Position numbers and translations under genes: made by a program
Assembly (NCBI GenBank): GCA_018268515.1
Contig: JAFDWK010000095.1
Coordinates: forward strand, 1 to 38,062
Direction of reading: 5' to 3'
Length of the DNA: 38,062 nucleotides
From: Actinomycetota bacterium
Lineage (GTDB): Bacteria > Actinomycetota > Actinomycetes > Actinomycetales > Microbacteriaceae
Shown: positions 1 through 7,578 of the stretch, piece by piece
How positions within the stretch are numbered: the stretch's first letter is position 1
Layout: every line of letters begins with the position of its first letter
Notes under the pieces: model-generated
The model's input: the letters and a program-made list of their open reading frames with translations, nothing else
Databases searched by the model: none
What the model was told of the DNA's origin: nothing

Positions 1-834
1 CTCGACGTAGTCGACGAGGCCGCGCTCGTAGAAGAACACGTCCGCGCGCTGGTGGGTGACGACGGTGCCGTCGACCTCCTCGTCGACCGTCGCGCCCTCG
101 CGCTCGTCGACGAGCTCGATCCGCAGGCCCTTGTTCAGGAACGCCATCTGCTGGAACCGGGTGCGGAGGGTGTCGTAGTCGAACTCGACGGTCTCCTGGA
201 AGATGCTGCCGTCCGGCCAGAACGTGATCGCGGTCCCGGTCTCGTCGGTGGCCTCGCCCTTCTCGAGCTGCTGCTGCGGCGCCCCGCCGTCGGCGAAGCT
301 GTGCCGCCAGACGAAGCCCTTCTGCTTGACCTCGACCTCGAAGCGGGTGGAGAGGGCGTTCACGACCGATGAGCCGACGCCGTGCAGACCACCGGAGACC
401 GCGTAGGCGCCGCCGCCGAACTTGCCGCCGGCGTGCAGGATCGTGAGCACGACCTCGACGGTCGACTTCGTCGGATCCGACGAGTGGGGATCCACCGGGA
501 TGCCGCGGCCGTTGTCGACGACGCGCACGCCGCCGTCGGCGAGCAGCGTCACGAGGATCGTGTCGGCGTAGCCGGCGAGCGCCTCGTCGACCGAGTTGTC
601 GACGATCTCGTACACCAGGTGGTGCAGGCCGCGGGGACCGGTCGAGCCGATGTACATGCCGGGGCGCTTGCGCACCGCCTCGAGACCCTCCAGGATCTGG
701 ATCGAGTCCGCGCCGTACTCCACATCCGGAGCGGGGGCGGTCGGCTTCGTCGTGGATCCGGGTGCTTCTGCCCCCGTCTGGGTCGATTCGTTCGCGGTCG
801 ATTCGTTCGCGTCAGAGGGGGATTCAGGTGTCAT
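1..834 (-). CDS. gyrB: DNA gyrase subunit B, N-terminal part (gene runs off the window)
   Basis: The ATP-hydrolysing subunit of DNA gyrase, which introduces negative supercoils. The 278 codons present cover most of the GHKL ATPase domain. Visible motifs are the [22 protein letters not shown] stretch around residues 59-80 with the catalytic/Mg-binding E-x-x-x-N, the [12 protein letters not shown]-binding loop around 107-115, and [15 protein letters not shown] around 148-162. The start is ATG at 834; a stop lies in frame shortly upstream, and the Shine-Dalgarno sequence is weak. About 40 residues precede the conserved [19 protein letters not shown] block. This extension is low-complexity (Ser, Thr, Pro, Ala, Glu) and contains an exact 15-bp tandem duplication (781-795 and 796-810) that gives ANEST twice. 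The gene follows dciA at a distance of 118 bp, the usual actinobacterial order. The C-terminal TOPRIM half is outside the window. Confidence 0.97.
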   Translation of the reverse strand, partial: MTPESPSDANESTANESTQTGAEAPGSTTKPTAPAPDVEYGADSIQILEGLEAVRKRPGMYIGSTGPRGLHHLVYEIVDNSVDEALAGYADTILVTLLADGGVRVVDNGRGIPVDPHSSDPTKSTVEVVLTILHAGGKFGGGAYAVSGGLHGVGSSVVNALSTRFEVEVKQKGFVWRHSFADGGAPQQQLEKGEATDETGTAITFWPDGSIFQETVEFDYDTLRTRFQQMAFLNKGLRIELVDEREGATVDEEVDGTVVTHQRADVFFYERGLVDYVE

Positions 835-952
835 CTGAGAGGAGGCTCCACATCGAAGATCTAGGGCCTCAGTCTATCGGAAAGACCCCTTCCTGTCTCG
901 TTGTACGCGTTTCTGCGCGCCTGAAGTCGCCTCAGACGGGATGGATCTTGTC

Positions 953-1444
953 CTAACCGTAGGTATCGCGCGGACCGCGCCCTGGAGCGACTCTGGGACC
1001 CCATTTCCAGGACGGGACGTCCGGTCCCACGAAGCGGATGTTCTCCACCCCGGCCTCCGGATACCTCCGGCCGATCTCGGTGATGATCACCGCGCGCATG
1101 TACTGCAGGTTCTTCGCCCAGGCCGTGGAGTCGCACTTGACGGTGAGCATGCCGCCCTCGAGCGAGACCGGCTCGGAGTGCTTGGCGGTGTCGGGGCCGG
1201 CCAGCTCCGCCCACTGCAGCACCAGATCCTCGCGGCTGAGCGCCGCCTCCCAGCCCGCATCCCTGGTGAGCTTCGCGAGCACGTCGCCCAGCACACCCGG
1301 ATCCCGGCCCTGGGTGAACGGCGCGTTCTCGGCGTCGACGAGCCGCTTCTTGCGCTTCCAGTTCTTCGAGCTCGGCGTGAGCCCGCGCAGACGCAGGTAC
1401 GTCGCGACCGTCTCCGGGACGTCGGGTTCGTCGTGCTCAGGCAT
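953..1444 (-). CDS. dciA: DciA family protein (DUF721), replicative helicase loader/operator
   Basis: A 163-aa protein of the DUF721/DciA family. In bacteria without a DnaC-type loader, DciA works with DnaB to place the replicative helicase at the origin. The recognisable part is the C-terminal half: WAELAGPDTAKHSEPVSLEGGMLTVKCDSTAWAKNLQYM, where the 'G..A.H..P......G.L.V...S.AWA..L' pattern is diagnostic. The N-terminal region is basic (SSKNWKRKKR) and probably flexible. Its ATG overlaps the recF stop codon by 8 bp, so the two are very likely co-translated. The position between recF and gyrB matches the conserved actinobacterial arrangement. Family assignment rests on motif and context; the helicase-loading role is inferred from characterised homologues. 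Confidence 0.88.
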   Translation of the reverse strand: MPEHDEPDVPETVATYLRLRGLTPSSKNWKRKKRLVDAENAPFTQGRDPGVLGDVLAKLTRDAGWEAALSREDLVLQWAELAGPDTAKHSEPVSLEGGMLTVKCDSTAWAKNLQYMRAVIITEIGRRYPEAGVENIRFVGPDVPSWKWGPRVAPGRGPRDTYG

Positions 1445-2675
1445 CGTCCGTCCCGCTCTCCGAGCCCGGCGACGGCCGCTCGTCGATGATCGTGCCGGCC
1501 GAGATGCGCACCACGTGACGGTGCAGCACCTCGGGGATGTCCTCCTCGACCGCGGCGGTCACCAGCACCTGCTCGTAGCCGGCGGTGATGCCCGCGAGTC
1601 GGCGGCGGCGCTCGGCGTCGAGCTCGGCGAAGACGTCGTCGAGGATGAGCACCGGATCCCCGGCCGGGGACTCCGCGCGCAGCAGCTCTGCGGAGGCGAG
1701 GCGCAGCGCGAGCGCGACCGACCACGATTCGCCGTGCGACGCGTAGCCCTTCACCGGCAGGTCGCGCACCCGCAGCACGAGGTCGTCGCGGTGCGGGCCG
1801 ACCAGGGTCAGCCCGCGCTCGAGCTCCGCCGCGCGCTTGGCCGCGAGAGCCGTGCGGAACAGCTCGGCCGTGGATCCGGGGCCGGCATCGTGATCCTGTC
1901 CGTGATCGGATCCCTGTGCCGCTCCCTGGGCCGCTCCCTGGGCCGGACGAAGGGCGTCGCCCTCTTCCGGGTCGCCGCCGCGGATCGATTGGGCCCAGTG
2001 CAGTCGCGGATCGTGGTCTGCGCCGGCGATCGCCGAGTACGCCTCGGCCAGCCCCGGCTGCAGGTCGGCGGCGAGACGCGAGCGGGCATCGATGATCTCG
2101 GATCCCAGGGCGATGAGCTTGTCGTCCCAGACGTCGAGGGTCGTCAGCGCCTCGGCCTTCATGCCGCGGGCGCGCGCCGACTTCAGCAGCGCGGTGCGCT
2201 GGCGCAGCACCCGGTCGTAGTCGCCGAGCACGGCGGACATCCGAGGGGTGCGCTGGATCAGGAGCTGATCGGCGAAGCGGCGCCGCGCCGAGGGGTCGCC
2301 GCGCACGATCTGCAGATCCTCCGGGGCGAACAGCACGACGTGGGCGTAGCGGGGGAGATCCGCGGTGCGGCCCGGCGCGCCGTTGATCCGCGCCTTGTTG
2401 GATCCCTGACGGTTGATCTGCACTTCGATCAGGACTTTTCGCTGGCCGTGCGCGAGCCGGGCGCGCACGATCGCGGCGTCGAAGCCGTCGCGCACCATCG
2501 GCGCGTCCGAGGAGACGCGGTGCGACCCGAGCGTCGCGAGGAACACGATCGCCTCGGCGAGGTTGGTCTTGCCCTGGCCGTTGCGTCCGACGAGCACATT
2601 CGGGCCGCGGTGCAGCACCAGTTCGGCGGTCGCGTAATTGCGGAAGTCCACGAGGCTGAGGTGCTCCACAATCAC
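1437..2675 (-). CDS. recF: DNA replication/repair protein RecF
   Basis: An SMC-like ATPase that helps RecOR load RecA at single-strand gaps. The Walker A motif GRNGQGKTN is near residue 30, LFAPEDLQIVRGDPSARRRFAD is the RecF-typical mid region, LTLVGPHRDD is the ABC-type signature region, and ILDDVFAELDAERR is Walker B with the D-loop. I choose the GTG at 2675 because VIVEHLSLVDFRNY is the conserved RecF N-terminus and an AAGG sequence lies 8 nt upstream. An in-frame ATG at 2759 would add 28 Gly/Pro-rich residues and run back into a hairpin repeat, so it is unlikely. With 412 residues the protein is slightly long, because of a Gln/Ala/Gly/Asp/His-rich insert (AQGAAQGAAQGSDHGQDHD) encoded partly by a 12-bp tandem repeat at 1918-1941. 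Confidence 0.96.
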   Translation of the reverse strand: MIVEHLSLVDFRNYATAELVLHRGPNVLVGRNGQGKTNLAEAIVFLATLGSHRVSSDAPMVRDGFDAAIVRARLAHGQRKVLIEVQINRQGSNKARINGAPGRTADLPRYAHVVLFAPEDLQIVRGDPSARRRFADQLLIQRTPRMSAVLGDYDRVLRQRTALLKSARARGMKAEALTTLDVWDDKLIALGSEIIDARSRLAADLQPGLAEAYSAIAGADHDPRLHWAQSIRGGDPEEGDALRPAQGAAQGAAQGSDHGQDHDAGPGSTAELFRTALAAKRAAELERGLTLVGPHRDDLVLRVRDLPVKGYASHGESWSVALALRLASAELLRAESPAGDPVLILDDVFAELDAERRRRLAGITAGYEQVLVTAAVEEDIPEVLHRHVVRISAGTIIDERPSPGSESGTDDA

Positions 2676-2745
2676 CCGAGCAACCTTACCCGCGGGCCCG
2701 GACACCAGCCCCGGCCCTGCGGCCCCCAGGCCCCTCGATTCACCT

Positions 2746-2825
2746 CCGCGAGACTTCATCTGGGCGACGAGACTGCACGCCCGGACTGCAGTCTCGTCGC
2801 GGAGTTGCAGTCTCGCGGTCAGATC
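2746..2825. repeat. 80-bp double-hairpin repeat, copy A
   Basis: An intergenic imperfect palindrome between recF and the acetyltransferase gene. The outer arms CCGCGAGACT and AGTCTCGCGG pair, and the inner arms GCGACGAGACTGCA and TGCAGTCTCGTCGC pair perfectly. The same 80-bp layout recurs at 21750-21829, with the loops and part of the outer stem diverged. This looks like a dispersed REP-type element. Confidence 0.8.
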
Positions 2826-2840
2826 GGCACCGGATCCGGT

Positions 2841-3293
2841 TCAGAGATCGCGGGCGACGTAGACCATGCCGCCCGCGCGCCGGGTCACGGCCATGCCGGA
2901 CCGTTCCAGCACGGCGAGGGAGGCGGAGTTCGTCTCCTCGGTGTCGGCGATCGCCCGGACCGCGCCGTAATCGGCCGCGATCCGCAGCCCTTCCGCGACC
3001 GCGGCCGTCGCCAGCCCCCGGCCGCGGGCCGCGGGGATCAGGCCGTACCCGAACTCGACGGTGCCCGACTCGTCCGGTGGTCCGAAGAACCCGAACCCGC
3101 CGACCGCGATGCCCGCTTCGTCTCGGATGGCGTAGAGCGTGAACACCGGATCCGTCTCGCCCCGCGCGGCGAGCGAGCGCAGCGGCGCGAGCTCGTCGGG
3201 GAACGGGTACTCCGGATGCCAGTCGTCGCCGGCCCGCTCGTCGCGGGCGACGATCCGCGCCGCGAGGACGGGATCGATCGGATCCAGCCGCAT
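2841..3293 (-). CDS. GNAT family N-acetyltransferase (RimJ/RimL-like)
   Basis: A 150-aa acetyl-CoA-dependent acyltransferase. The acetyl-CoA pyrophosphate-binding motif is visible as LIPAARGRGLATAAVAEGL (R-x-x-G-x-A type), preceded by the strand VEFGYG and followed by ADTEETNSASLAVLERSGM, the typical 'N..S..vlek.GF' helix of RimJ/RimL-like enzymes. The substrate cannot be inferred. Its ATG overlaps the dnaN stop codon in an ATGA arrangement (3291-3295), so it is translationally coupled to the sliding clamp gene. In several related Actinobacteria this position is occupied by gnd or is empty, so the gene looks like an accessory passenger of the replication operon. Confidence 0.87.
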   Translation of the reverse strand: MRLDPIDPVLAARIVARDERAGDDWHPEYPFPDELAPLRSLAARGETDPVFTLYAIRDEAGIAVGGFGFFGPPDESGTVEFGYGLIPAARGRGLATAAVAEGLRIAADYGAVRAIADTEETNSASLAVLERSGMAVTRRAGGMVYVARDL

Positions 3294-4432
3294 CAGCGCA
3301 GCAGCAGGTTCGGCTGCAGCAGGTACTTGAACGAGTCGAGACCCGCCTGATCGACCGAGGTCTGGCTGGTGATCAGCACCGGGCTGAGCTTGTTCGCGTT
3401 GTCGGAGGACGTGAACGTCACCCGCACGAACTCGCTCTTGACCGCGCCCAGCGCCTCGAGCAGGTACTGCGGGTTGAGGCCGAGGGTGACCTCTTCGCCG
3501 TTGAGGTGCGCATCGACCGACTCGGAGGCCCGGGCCTGCTCGCCGCCGGAGGCGTCCATGGTGACATCCGAGGTGTCGAACGTGAACCGCAGCGGCGCCG
3601 AGCGGTCCAGCACGAGTGCCACGCGGCGCACCGCCTCGGTGAGGTCGGCCGTGCTGACCACGGCATGATGATCGGTCTGCTCGGGGAACAGGCGTCGCAC
3701 CGGCGGGAAGTTGCCCTTGATCAACAGCGACGTGACGGTCTTGTTGCCCGCGGTGAACGCGATGATCTCGCGGTCGCCGGCGCCGGAGAACGAGATCTGG
3801 ATGGTGCCGGCGTGGCCGAAGGTCTTGCCGACCTCCTGCAGGGTGCGGGCGGGGACGAGCGCGGTCTGCTCGGCGACCTCGCCGTCCCAGGGCACGTCGC
3901 GCAGGGACACCCGGTAGCGGTCGGTGGCCACGAGGCTCAGCGTGTTCTCGCCGACCTCGAGCTGCACGCCGGTGAGCACCGGGGTCACATCATCGCGCGA
4001 GGCCGCGAAGGCCACCTGCGCGATCGCGGTGCCGAAATCCTCCGCGGGGACGACACCGCTGGTGCCGGTGACCTCGGGGATGGAGGGATATTCCTCGACC
4101 GGCATGGCCGCGAGGGTGAAGCGCGCGGATCCGCAGCGCACGGCGATGCCGCCGTCCTCCTCGATCGCGATCTCGATCGGGGCGTTCGGCAGACGGCTGG
4201 CGATGTCGGACAGCAGCCGCCCGTGCACGAGGATCGTGCCCGGCTCGTCGACCGTGGCATCGATCGTGGTGCGCGCGGAGGCTTCGTAGTCGAAGGCGGA
4301 CAGGGTGAGCCCGTCATCGCCGGCCTCGATCAGGACACCCGCCAGGATCGGCTGCGGGTTGCGCTGAGGCAGCAGCTTGACGACGAAGGACACTGCTTCG
4401 CTGAAGACATCGCGATTGACCTGGAACCTCAC
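3293..4432 (-). CDS. dnaN: DNA polymerase III sliding clamp (beta subunit)
   Basis: The 379-aa processivity clamp. It forms a dimeric ring around DNA and recruits polymerase, ligase and mismatch-repair proteins. Recognisable segments are MRFQVNRDVFSEAVSFVVKLLPQRNPQPILAGVLIEA at the N-terminus, FTLAAMPVEEYPSIP, and RYRVSLRDVPW in the second domain. The three-domain length matches the family. Translation starts at a GTG at 4432 with AAGGAG 6 nt upstream. It is the first gene after oriC in this direction and heads dnaN-GNAT-recF-dciA-gyrB. The C-terminus (LLQPNLLLR) is slightly extended relative to clamps ending in the usual 'yLlmP.R'-type tail. Confidence 0.97.
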   Translation of the reverse strand: MRFQVNRDVFSEAVSFVVKLLPQRNPQPILAGVLIEAGDDGLTLSAFDYEASARTTIDATVDEPGTILVHGRLLSDIASRLPNAPIEIAIEEDGGIAVRCGSARFTLAAMPVEEYPSIPEVTGTSGVVPAEDFGTAIAQVAFAASRDDVTPVLTGVQLEVGENTLSLVATDRYRVSLRDVPWDGEVAEQTALVPARTLQEVGKTFGHAGTIQISFSGAGDREIIAFTAGNKTVTSLLIKGNFPPVRRLFPEQTDHHAVVSTADLTEAVRRVALVLDRSAPLRFTFDTSDVTMDASGGEQARASESVDAHLNGEEVTLGLNPQYLLEALGAVKSEFVRVTFTSSDNANKLSPVLITSQTSVDQAGLDSFKYLLQPNLLLR

Positions 4433-4985
4433 CGGCGCTCCTTCGTCGACTGAATGCGGAGGATGACACGTTCCTCCGCGCCCTGGCAGACACCAGGGGA
4501 TCCCATGCTAATGCCACCCGCCGTCGCGTCCAGGCCGGAGTGCTCCGGATCCGGATCCATCCCCAACCGGGCACCGGGTGGTGATCGATGGCCCAAGATT
4601 CGAAAGGAGTTCTTAACGGTGTTAACGCCTGTGGATACTGTGGATAACTCTGGGGATTCTTTGCGGCTCTAGGGAACTACAGCGTTGTCACTTGTGGAGT
4701 TCCTGCGGAAACAGTGGGGTCGCGAGGAGTGGGCAGCGAATCGGGATCTGCCGGTTATCCACAGATCTGGGCTCGGGATGGGGAATCCACGCCGTGCGCG
4801 GGACGAGATATCCCCAAGTTATCCACATGTGGATTCCGGGCGAGGCGCGTGGCCAGAATTCGGCGCAGGAGCGGCGTTCGGGCGCTCAGGACGTCTCTGC
4901 GGGCGCCCAGGGCGCGCTGAGCATCGTTGTCCCGGCCCCGGTCGGGTCCTGGCGGAGGGCTGTGGAAGCGGATCGAGCGCGCGGG
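4433..4985. other. oriC: Chromosomal replication origin oriC (dnaA-dnaN intergenic)
   Basis: The 553-bp gap between dnaN and dnaA contains no gene. DnaA boxes (TTATCCACA) are visible at 4639-4647 (minus, perfect), 4755-4763 (plus, perfect) and 4819-4827 (plus, perfect). Near-matches are at 4630-4638 (minus, one mismatch) and 4828-4836 (minus, two mismatches). Boxes 4630/4639 form a direct tandem pair, and 4819/4828 form a head-to-head pair reading TTATCCACATGTGGATTC. A locally AT-richer stretch with duplicated TTAACG (4613-4627) lies beside the first pair and is a candidate unwinding site. The location and box cluster are characteristic of actinobacterial origins. The exact limits are not visible. 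Confidence 0.9.
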
Positions 4986-6383
4986 TCAGCGTCGGCTGAG
5001 CTGGGCGGTGATCTCGGTCACCTGGTTGAAGATGGCGCGGCGTTCCTTCATGAGCTCGCTGATCTTCTTGTACGCGTACATCACCGTGGTGTGGTCGCGG
5101 TTGCCGAAGAGCTGGCCGATCTTCGGCAGGGAGAGGTTGGTCCGCTCCCGGCACAGGTACATCGCGATCTGGCGGGCGGTCGCGATCTGCTGCGACCGGC
5201 TGGAGCCGTACAGGTCGTCCTCGGTGAGCTTGAAGTAGTTCGCGGTGGTCGTGATGATGTCGGTCGGCGAGATGATGCTGTCCTCGTCCTGGTCGACGAT
5301 GTCGCGCAGCGCGGTCTGCGCCGTGGCGATGTCGAGCGCCGATCGGTTGAGGTTCGCGAATGCGGTGGCGCGGATGAGCGCGCCCTCGAGCTCGCGGATG
5401 TTGGAGGACACCTTCGTGGCGATGTACTCGAGCACGTCGTCCGGCACGTGCAGCTGCTCGCTCTGCGCCTTCTTGCGCAGGATCGCGATGCGCGTCTCGA
5501 GGTCGGGCGCCTGCACGTCGGTGATGAGACCCCACTCGAACCGGCTGCGCATCCGCTCCTCGAAGCCGGTGAGGTGCTTCGGGGGCACATCGCTCGTGAT
5601 CACGACCTGCTTGTTGTGGTCGTGCAGCTGGTTGAAGGTGTGGAAGAACGCCTCCTGGGTCTCCGCACGGCCCTGCAGGAACTGGATGTCGTCGATCATC
5701 AGGATGTCGACCTCGCGATAGCGCGCCTGGAACGCGGATCCGCGGTTGTTCGCGATCGAGTTGATGAAGTCGTTCGTGAACTCCTCGCTCGACACGTACC
5801 TCACCTTGACCCCGGCATAGAGGGACTGCGCGTAGTCGCCGATCGCGTGCAGCAGGTGGGTCTTGCCCAGGCCCGGTCCGCCATAGATGAACAGCGGGTT
5901 GTAGGCCTTCGCCGGTGCCTCGGCCACAGCGACCGCAGCGGCGTGCGCGAACCGGTTGGACTGTCCGATGACGAAGTTGTCGAACACGTACTTCGGGTTC
6001 AGGCGCGATTCGTGCCGGATCGGCGTCGGCTGCTCCATGGGCGACTCGACGCGGGCCGGCTCCTGGCGGGCGGCCGTGAAATCCGCCACCGGGATCGGGA
6101 CCGTCTGCTGCTCGACCATGTCGTGGTTGACGGTCACCCGGAACGAGGTGACCTCGTCGCCGATGCGGGCGAGCGCCTCCATGATCGGCATGCGCAGGCG
6201 CTTGTTGATCTGACCGGCCGTGAGATCGTTCGGCACCTCGAGGTAGAGGGTCGCGGTCATCACACCGGCCGGCACGGCGAGGTTGAGGAAGCCCTGCAGG
6301 GGAGCGGTGACCCGATCGTCCCCGGCCAGCTCCGCAAGGATCTCGTCCCAGATCGGGACTTCGGACTCTGCGGATGCGGACAT
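4986..6383 (-). CDS. dnaA: Chromosomal replication initiator protein DnaA
   Basis: A 465-aa AAA+ initiator that binds the DnaA boxes in the adjoining oriC and melts it. Domain I is about residues 1-90 and the short linker domain II about 90-127. The AAA+ core begins at NPKYVFDNFVIG, with Walker A GGPGLGKTH (168-176), Walker B MIDDIQF (229-235) and sensor/arginine-finger region GFEERMRSRFEWGL. The domain IV DNA-binding signature RDHTTVMYAYKKI is at about 429-441. The chosen ATG at 6383 has a purine-rich GGGGGAA upstream. A longer reading from 6875 would run through rpmH and is rejected. Two perfect DnaA boxes and one near-match in the upstream intergenic region suggest autoregulation. Confidence 0.98.
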   Translation of the reverse strand: MSASAESEVPIWDEILAELAGDDRVTAPLQGFLNLAVPAGVMTATLYLEVPNDLTAGQINKRLRMPIMEALARIGDEVTSFRVTVNHDMVEQQTVPIPVADFTAARQEPARVESPMEQPTPIRHESRLNPKYVFDNFVIGQSNRFAHAAAVAVAEAPAKAYNPLFIYGGPGLGKTHLLHAIGDYAQSLYAGVKVRYVSSEEFTNDFINSIANNRGSAFQARYREVDILMIDDIQFLQGRAETQEAFFHTFNQLHDHNKQVVITSDVPPKHLTGFEERMRSRFEWGLITDVQAPDLETRIAILRKKAQSEQLHVPDDVLEYIATKVSSNIRELEGALIRATAFANLNRSALDIATAQTALRDIVDQDEDSIISPTDIITTTANYFKLTEDDLYGSSRSQQIATARQIAMYLCRERTNLSLPKIGQLFGNRDHTTVMYAYKKISELMKERRAIFNQVTEITAQLSRR

Positions 6384-6683
6384 GGTTCCCCCGGGCGACT
6401 CGGCAGCGCGAAGGACGAGATCGCGCTGCCTGTGGATAACTGCTCGTGCCACGGTAGTCAGCGCAGGCCGCGAGGGCAACCTGCGACAGGGCGCAACGGT
6501 CGGCGTGTCCCTGTTGAAGGATCCCTCCACAGATGTGGATAATGATCCTTTCGCCTGCTCGGTTTGCGATGTGGGGATTGACGTCGTAGCCTTAATCGGT
6601 TGACTTATGCCATTTCGGCAGTCTTTGTCCACCCGTCTCCGGCCGCATCGATCCCGGTGACAGCGTCCCATCCCGGAGAGATC
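6384..6683. promoter_or_regulatory. Divergent dnaA/rpmH control region with DnaA boxes
   Basis: A 300-bp gene-free region between the divergent dnaA and rpmH. Perfect DnaA boxes on the minus strand lie at 6431-6439 and 6534-6542, and a TTGTCCACC near-match lies on the plus strand at 6625-6633. A TTGACG at 6578-6583 is a possible -35 for rpmH, but no convincing -10 is paired with it. The boxes nearest dnaA are well placed for DnaA-dependent feedback on its own promoter. Confidence 0.65.
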
Positions 6684-6821
6684 ATGAGCAAGCGCACCTT
6701 CCAGCCCAACAACCGCCGCCGCGCCAAGAAGCACGGCTTCCGCGCCCGCATGCGCACCCGCGCCGGCCGCGCCATCCTCTCGGCTCGTCGCTCGAAGGGC
6801 CGTGCCGAGCTCTCGGCGTAA
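6684..6821 (+). CDS. rpmH: 50S ribosomal protein L34
   Basis: A 45-aa very basic ribosomal protein. The sequence [23 protein letters not shown] followed by RTRAGRAIL and [11 protein letters not shown] is the canonical L34. ATG at 6684 is preceded by GGAGAGATC, a good ribosome-binding site. An in-frame upstream start at 6600 would add 28 non-conserved residues and is not used. It is the first gene of the rpmH-rnpA-yidD-yidC-jag-rsmG run, divergent from dnaA, as in most bacteria. Confidence 0.97.
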   Translation: MSKRTFQPNNRRRAKKHGFRARMRTRAGRAILSARRSKGRAELSA

Positions 6822-6895
6822 CGCGGATGTCCCCGGAGAAGGCAGCGGGAAGATTCGCGTCTCCTGGTCGGTCATCGGCCAGGGGCCGCTGACTC

Positions 6896-7228
6896 GTGCT
6901 CGCCCGCCCGCATCGCCTCACCCGCGGGTCCGACTACCGCTCGGTGGTTCGGCGCGGGCGGCGATACGGCGGGCCGCGGCTGATCGTCTCCGTGCTCGAC
7001 ACCGGTGAACAGCGTCCTGTGCGCTTCGGGTTCATCGTGAGCAAGCAGGTGGGCAACGCGGTGACCCGCAACACCGTGCGGCGTCGCCTGAAGGACGCCT
7101 GCGCACGCCAGCTGCCGTTGCCCGACGGCACGGACATCGTGATCCGTGCGCTGCCGCCCGCGGCGCAGGCGGCATTCGGCGATTTGCTGTCGGATCTGGA
7201 CCGTGCGGTGCAGCGAGGTGTGCGATGA
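6896..7228 (+). CDS. rnpA: Ribonuclease P protein component
   Basis: A 110-aa protein subunit of RNase P, which assists the catalytic RNA in 5' maturation of tRNA precursors. The family signature is [21 protein letters not shown] (the RNR motif), preceded by [16 protein letters not shown] and [11 protein letters not shown]. The start is GTG at 6896. Its stop overlaps the ATG of yidD (7225-7228), implying coupled translation. The RNase P RNA gene is not in the window. Confidence 0.95.
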   Translation: MLARPHRLTRGSDYRSVVRRGRRYGGPRLIVSVLDTGEQRPVRFGFIVSKQVGNAVTRNTVRRRLKDACARQLPLPDGTDIVIRALPPAAQAAFGDLLSDLDRAVQRGVR

Positions 7229-7575
7229 GCGCGCTGCCCGCCTATTCCCGGGGCACCGCGCATCTGCACGCTCCCGACGTGCTCCGCGCCATCCCACTGG
7301 TTCCGCGAAACCTGGTGCTGGGCTTCCTCACGGCCTACCGCGCCGTGATCTCCCCGCTGTATGGCGATGTCTGTGCGTACTACCCCAGCTGTTCCGCCTA
7401 CGCTGTAGGTGCGGTGCAGCAGCACGGCGCGGTGAAGGGCGCAGGCCTCTCGGCGTGGCGGATCCTGCGCTGCAATCCCTGGAGCCACGGCGGTGTGGAC
7501 GACGTACCGCTGCACAAGAACTTCCGACACGCCCTCACGCCTCGAGGATTCGTCGTACCCTCCCGAAAGGACTGA
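7225..7575 (+). CDS. yidD: Membrane protein insertion efficiency factor YidD
   Basis: A 116-aa YidD family protein, a small basic membrane-associated helper of YidC-dependent insertion. Diagnostic sequence is [59 protein letters not shown], with the conserved CxYxPSCSxY and RxxRCNPW(S/h)xGGxDxVP motifs. It overlaps rnpA by 4 bp and sits immediately ahead of yidC. The N-terminus is about 25 residues longer than in short family members, and the C-terminal tail carries no further recognisable motif. Confidence 0.95.
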   Translation: MSALPAYSRGTAHLHAPDVLRAIPLVPRNLVLGFLTAYRAVISPLYGDVCAYYPSCSAYAVGAVQQHGAVKGAGLSAWRILRCNPWSHGGVDDVPLHKNFRHALTPRGFVVPSRKD

Positions 7576-7578
7576 CCC

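Noticed and set aside
1038-3350. 770-codon plus-strand open frame across dciA, recF and the acetyltransferase gene
   Set aside because: It is the GC-rich antisense shadow of three well-supported minus-strand genes; the translation is Arg/Gly/His-rich without domains.
4680-4700. Additional DnaA box around CTTGTGGAG
   Set aside because: Too many mismatches to TTATCCACA on either strand.
4692-6542. 616-codon plus-strand frame over oriC and dnaA
   Set aside because: Antisense to dnaA, with no recognisable protein; dnaA motifs on the other strand are unambiguous.
6600-6683. Longer L34 from an upstream start at 6600
   Set aside because: L34 is highly conserved and starts at MSKRTF, with a good ribosome-binding site before 6684.
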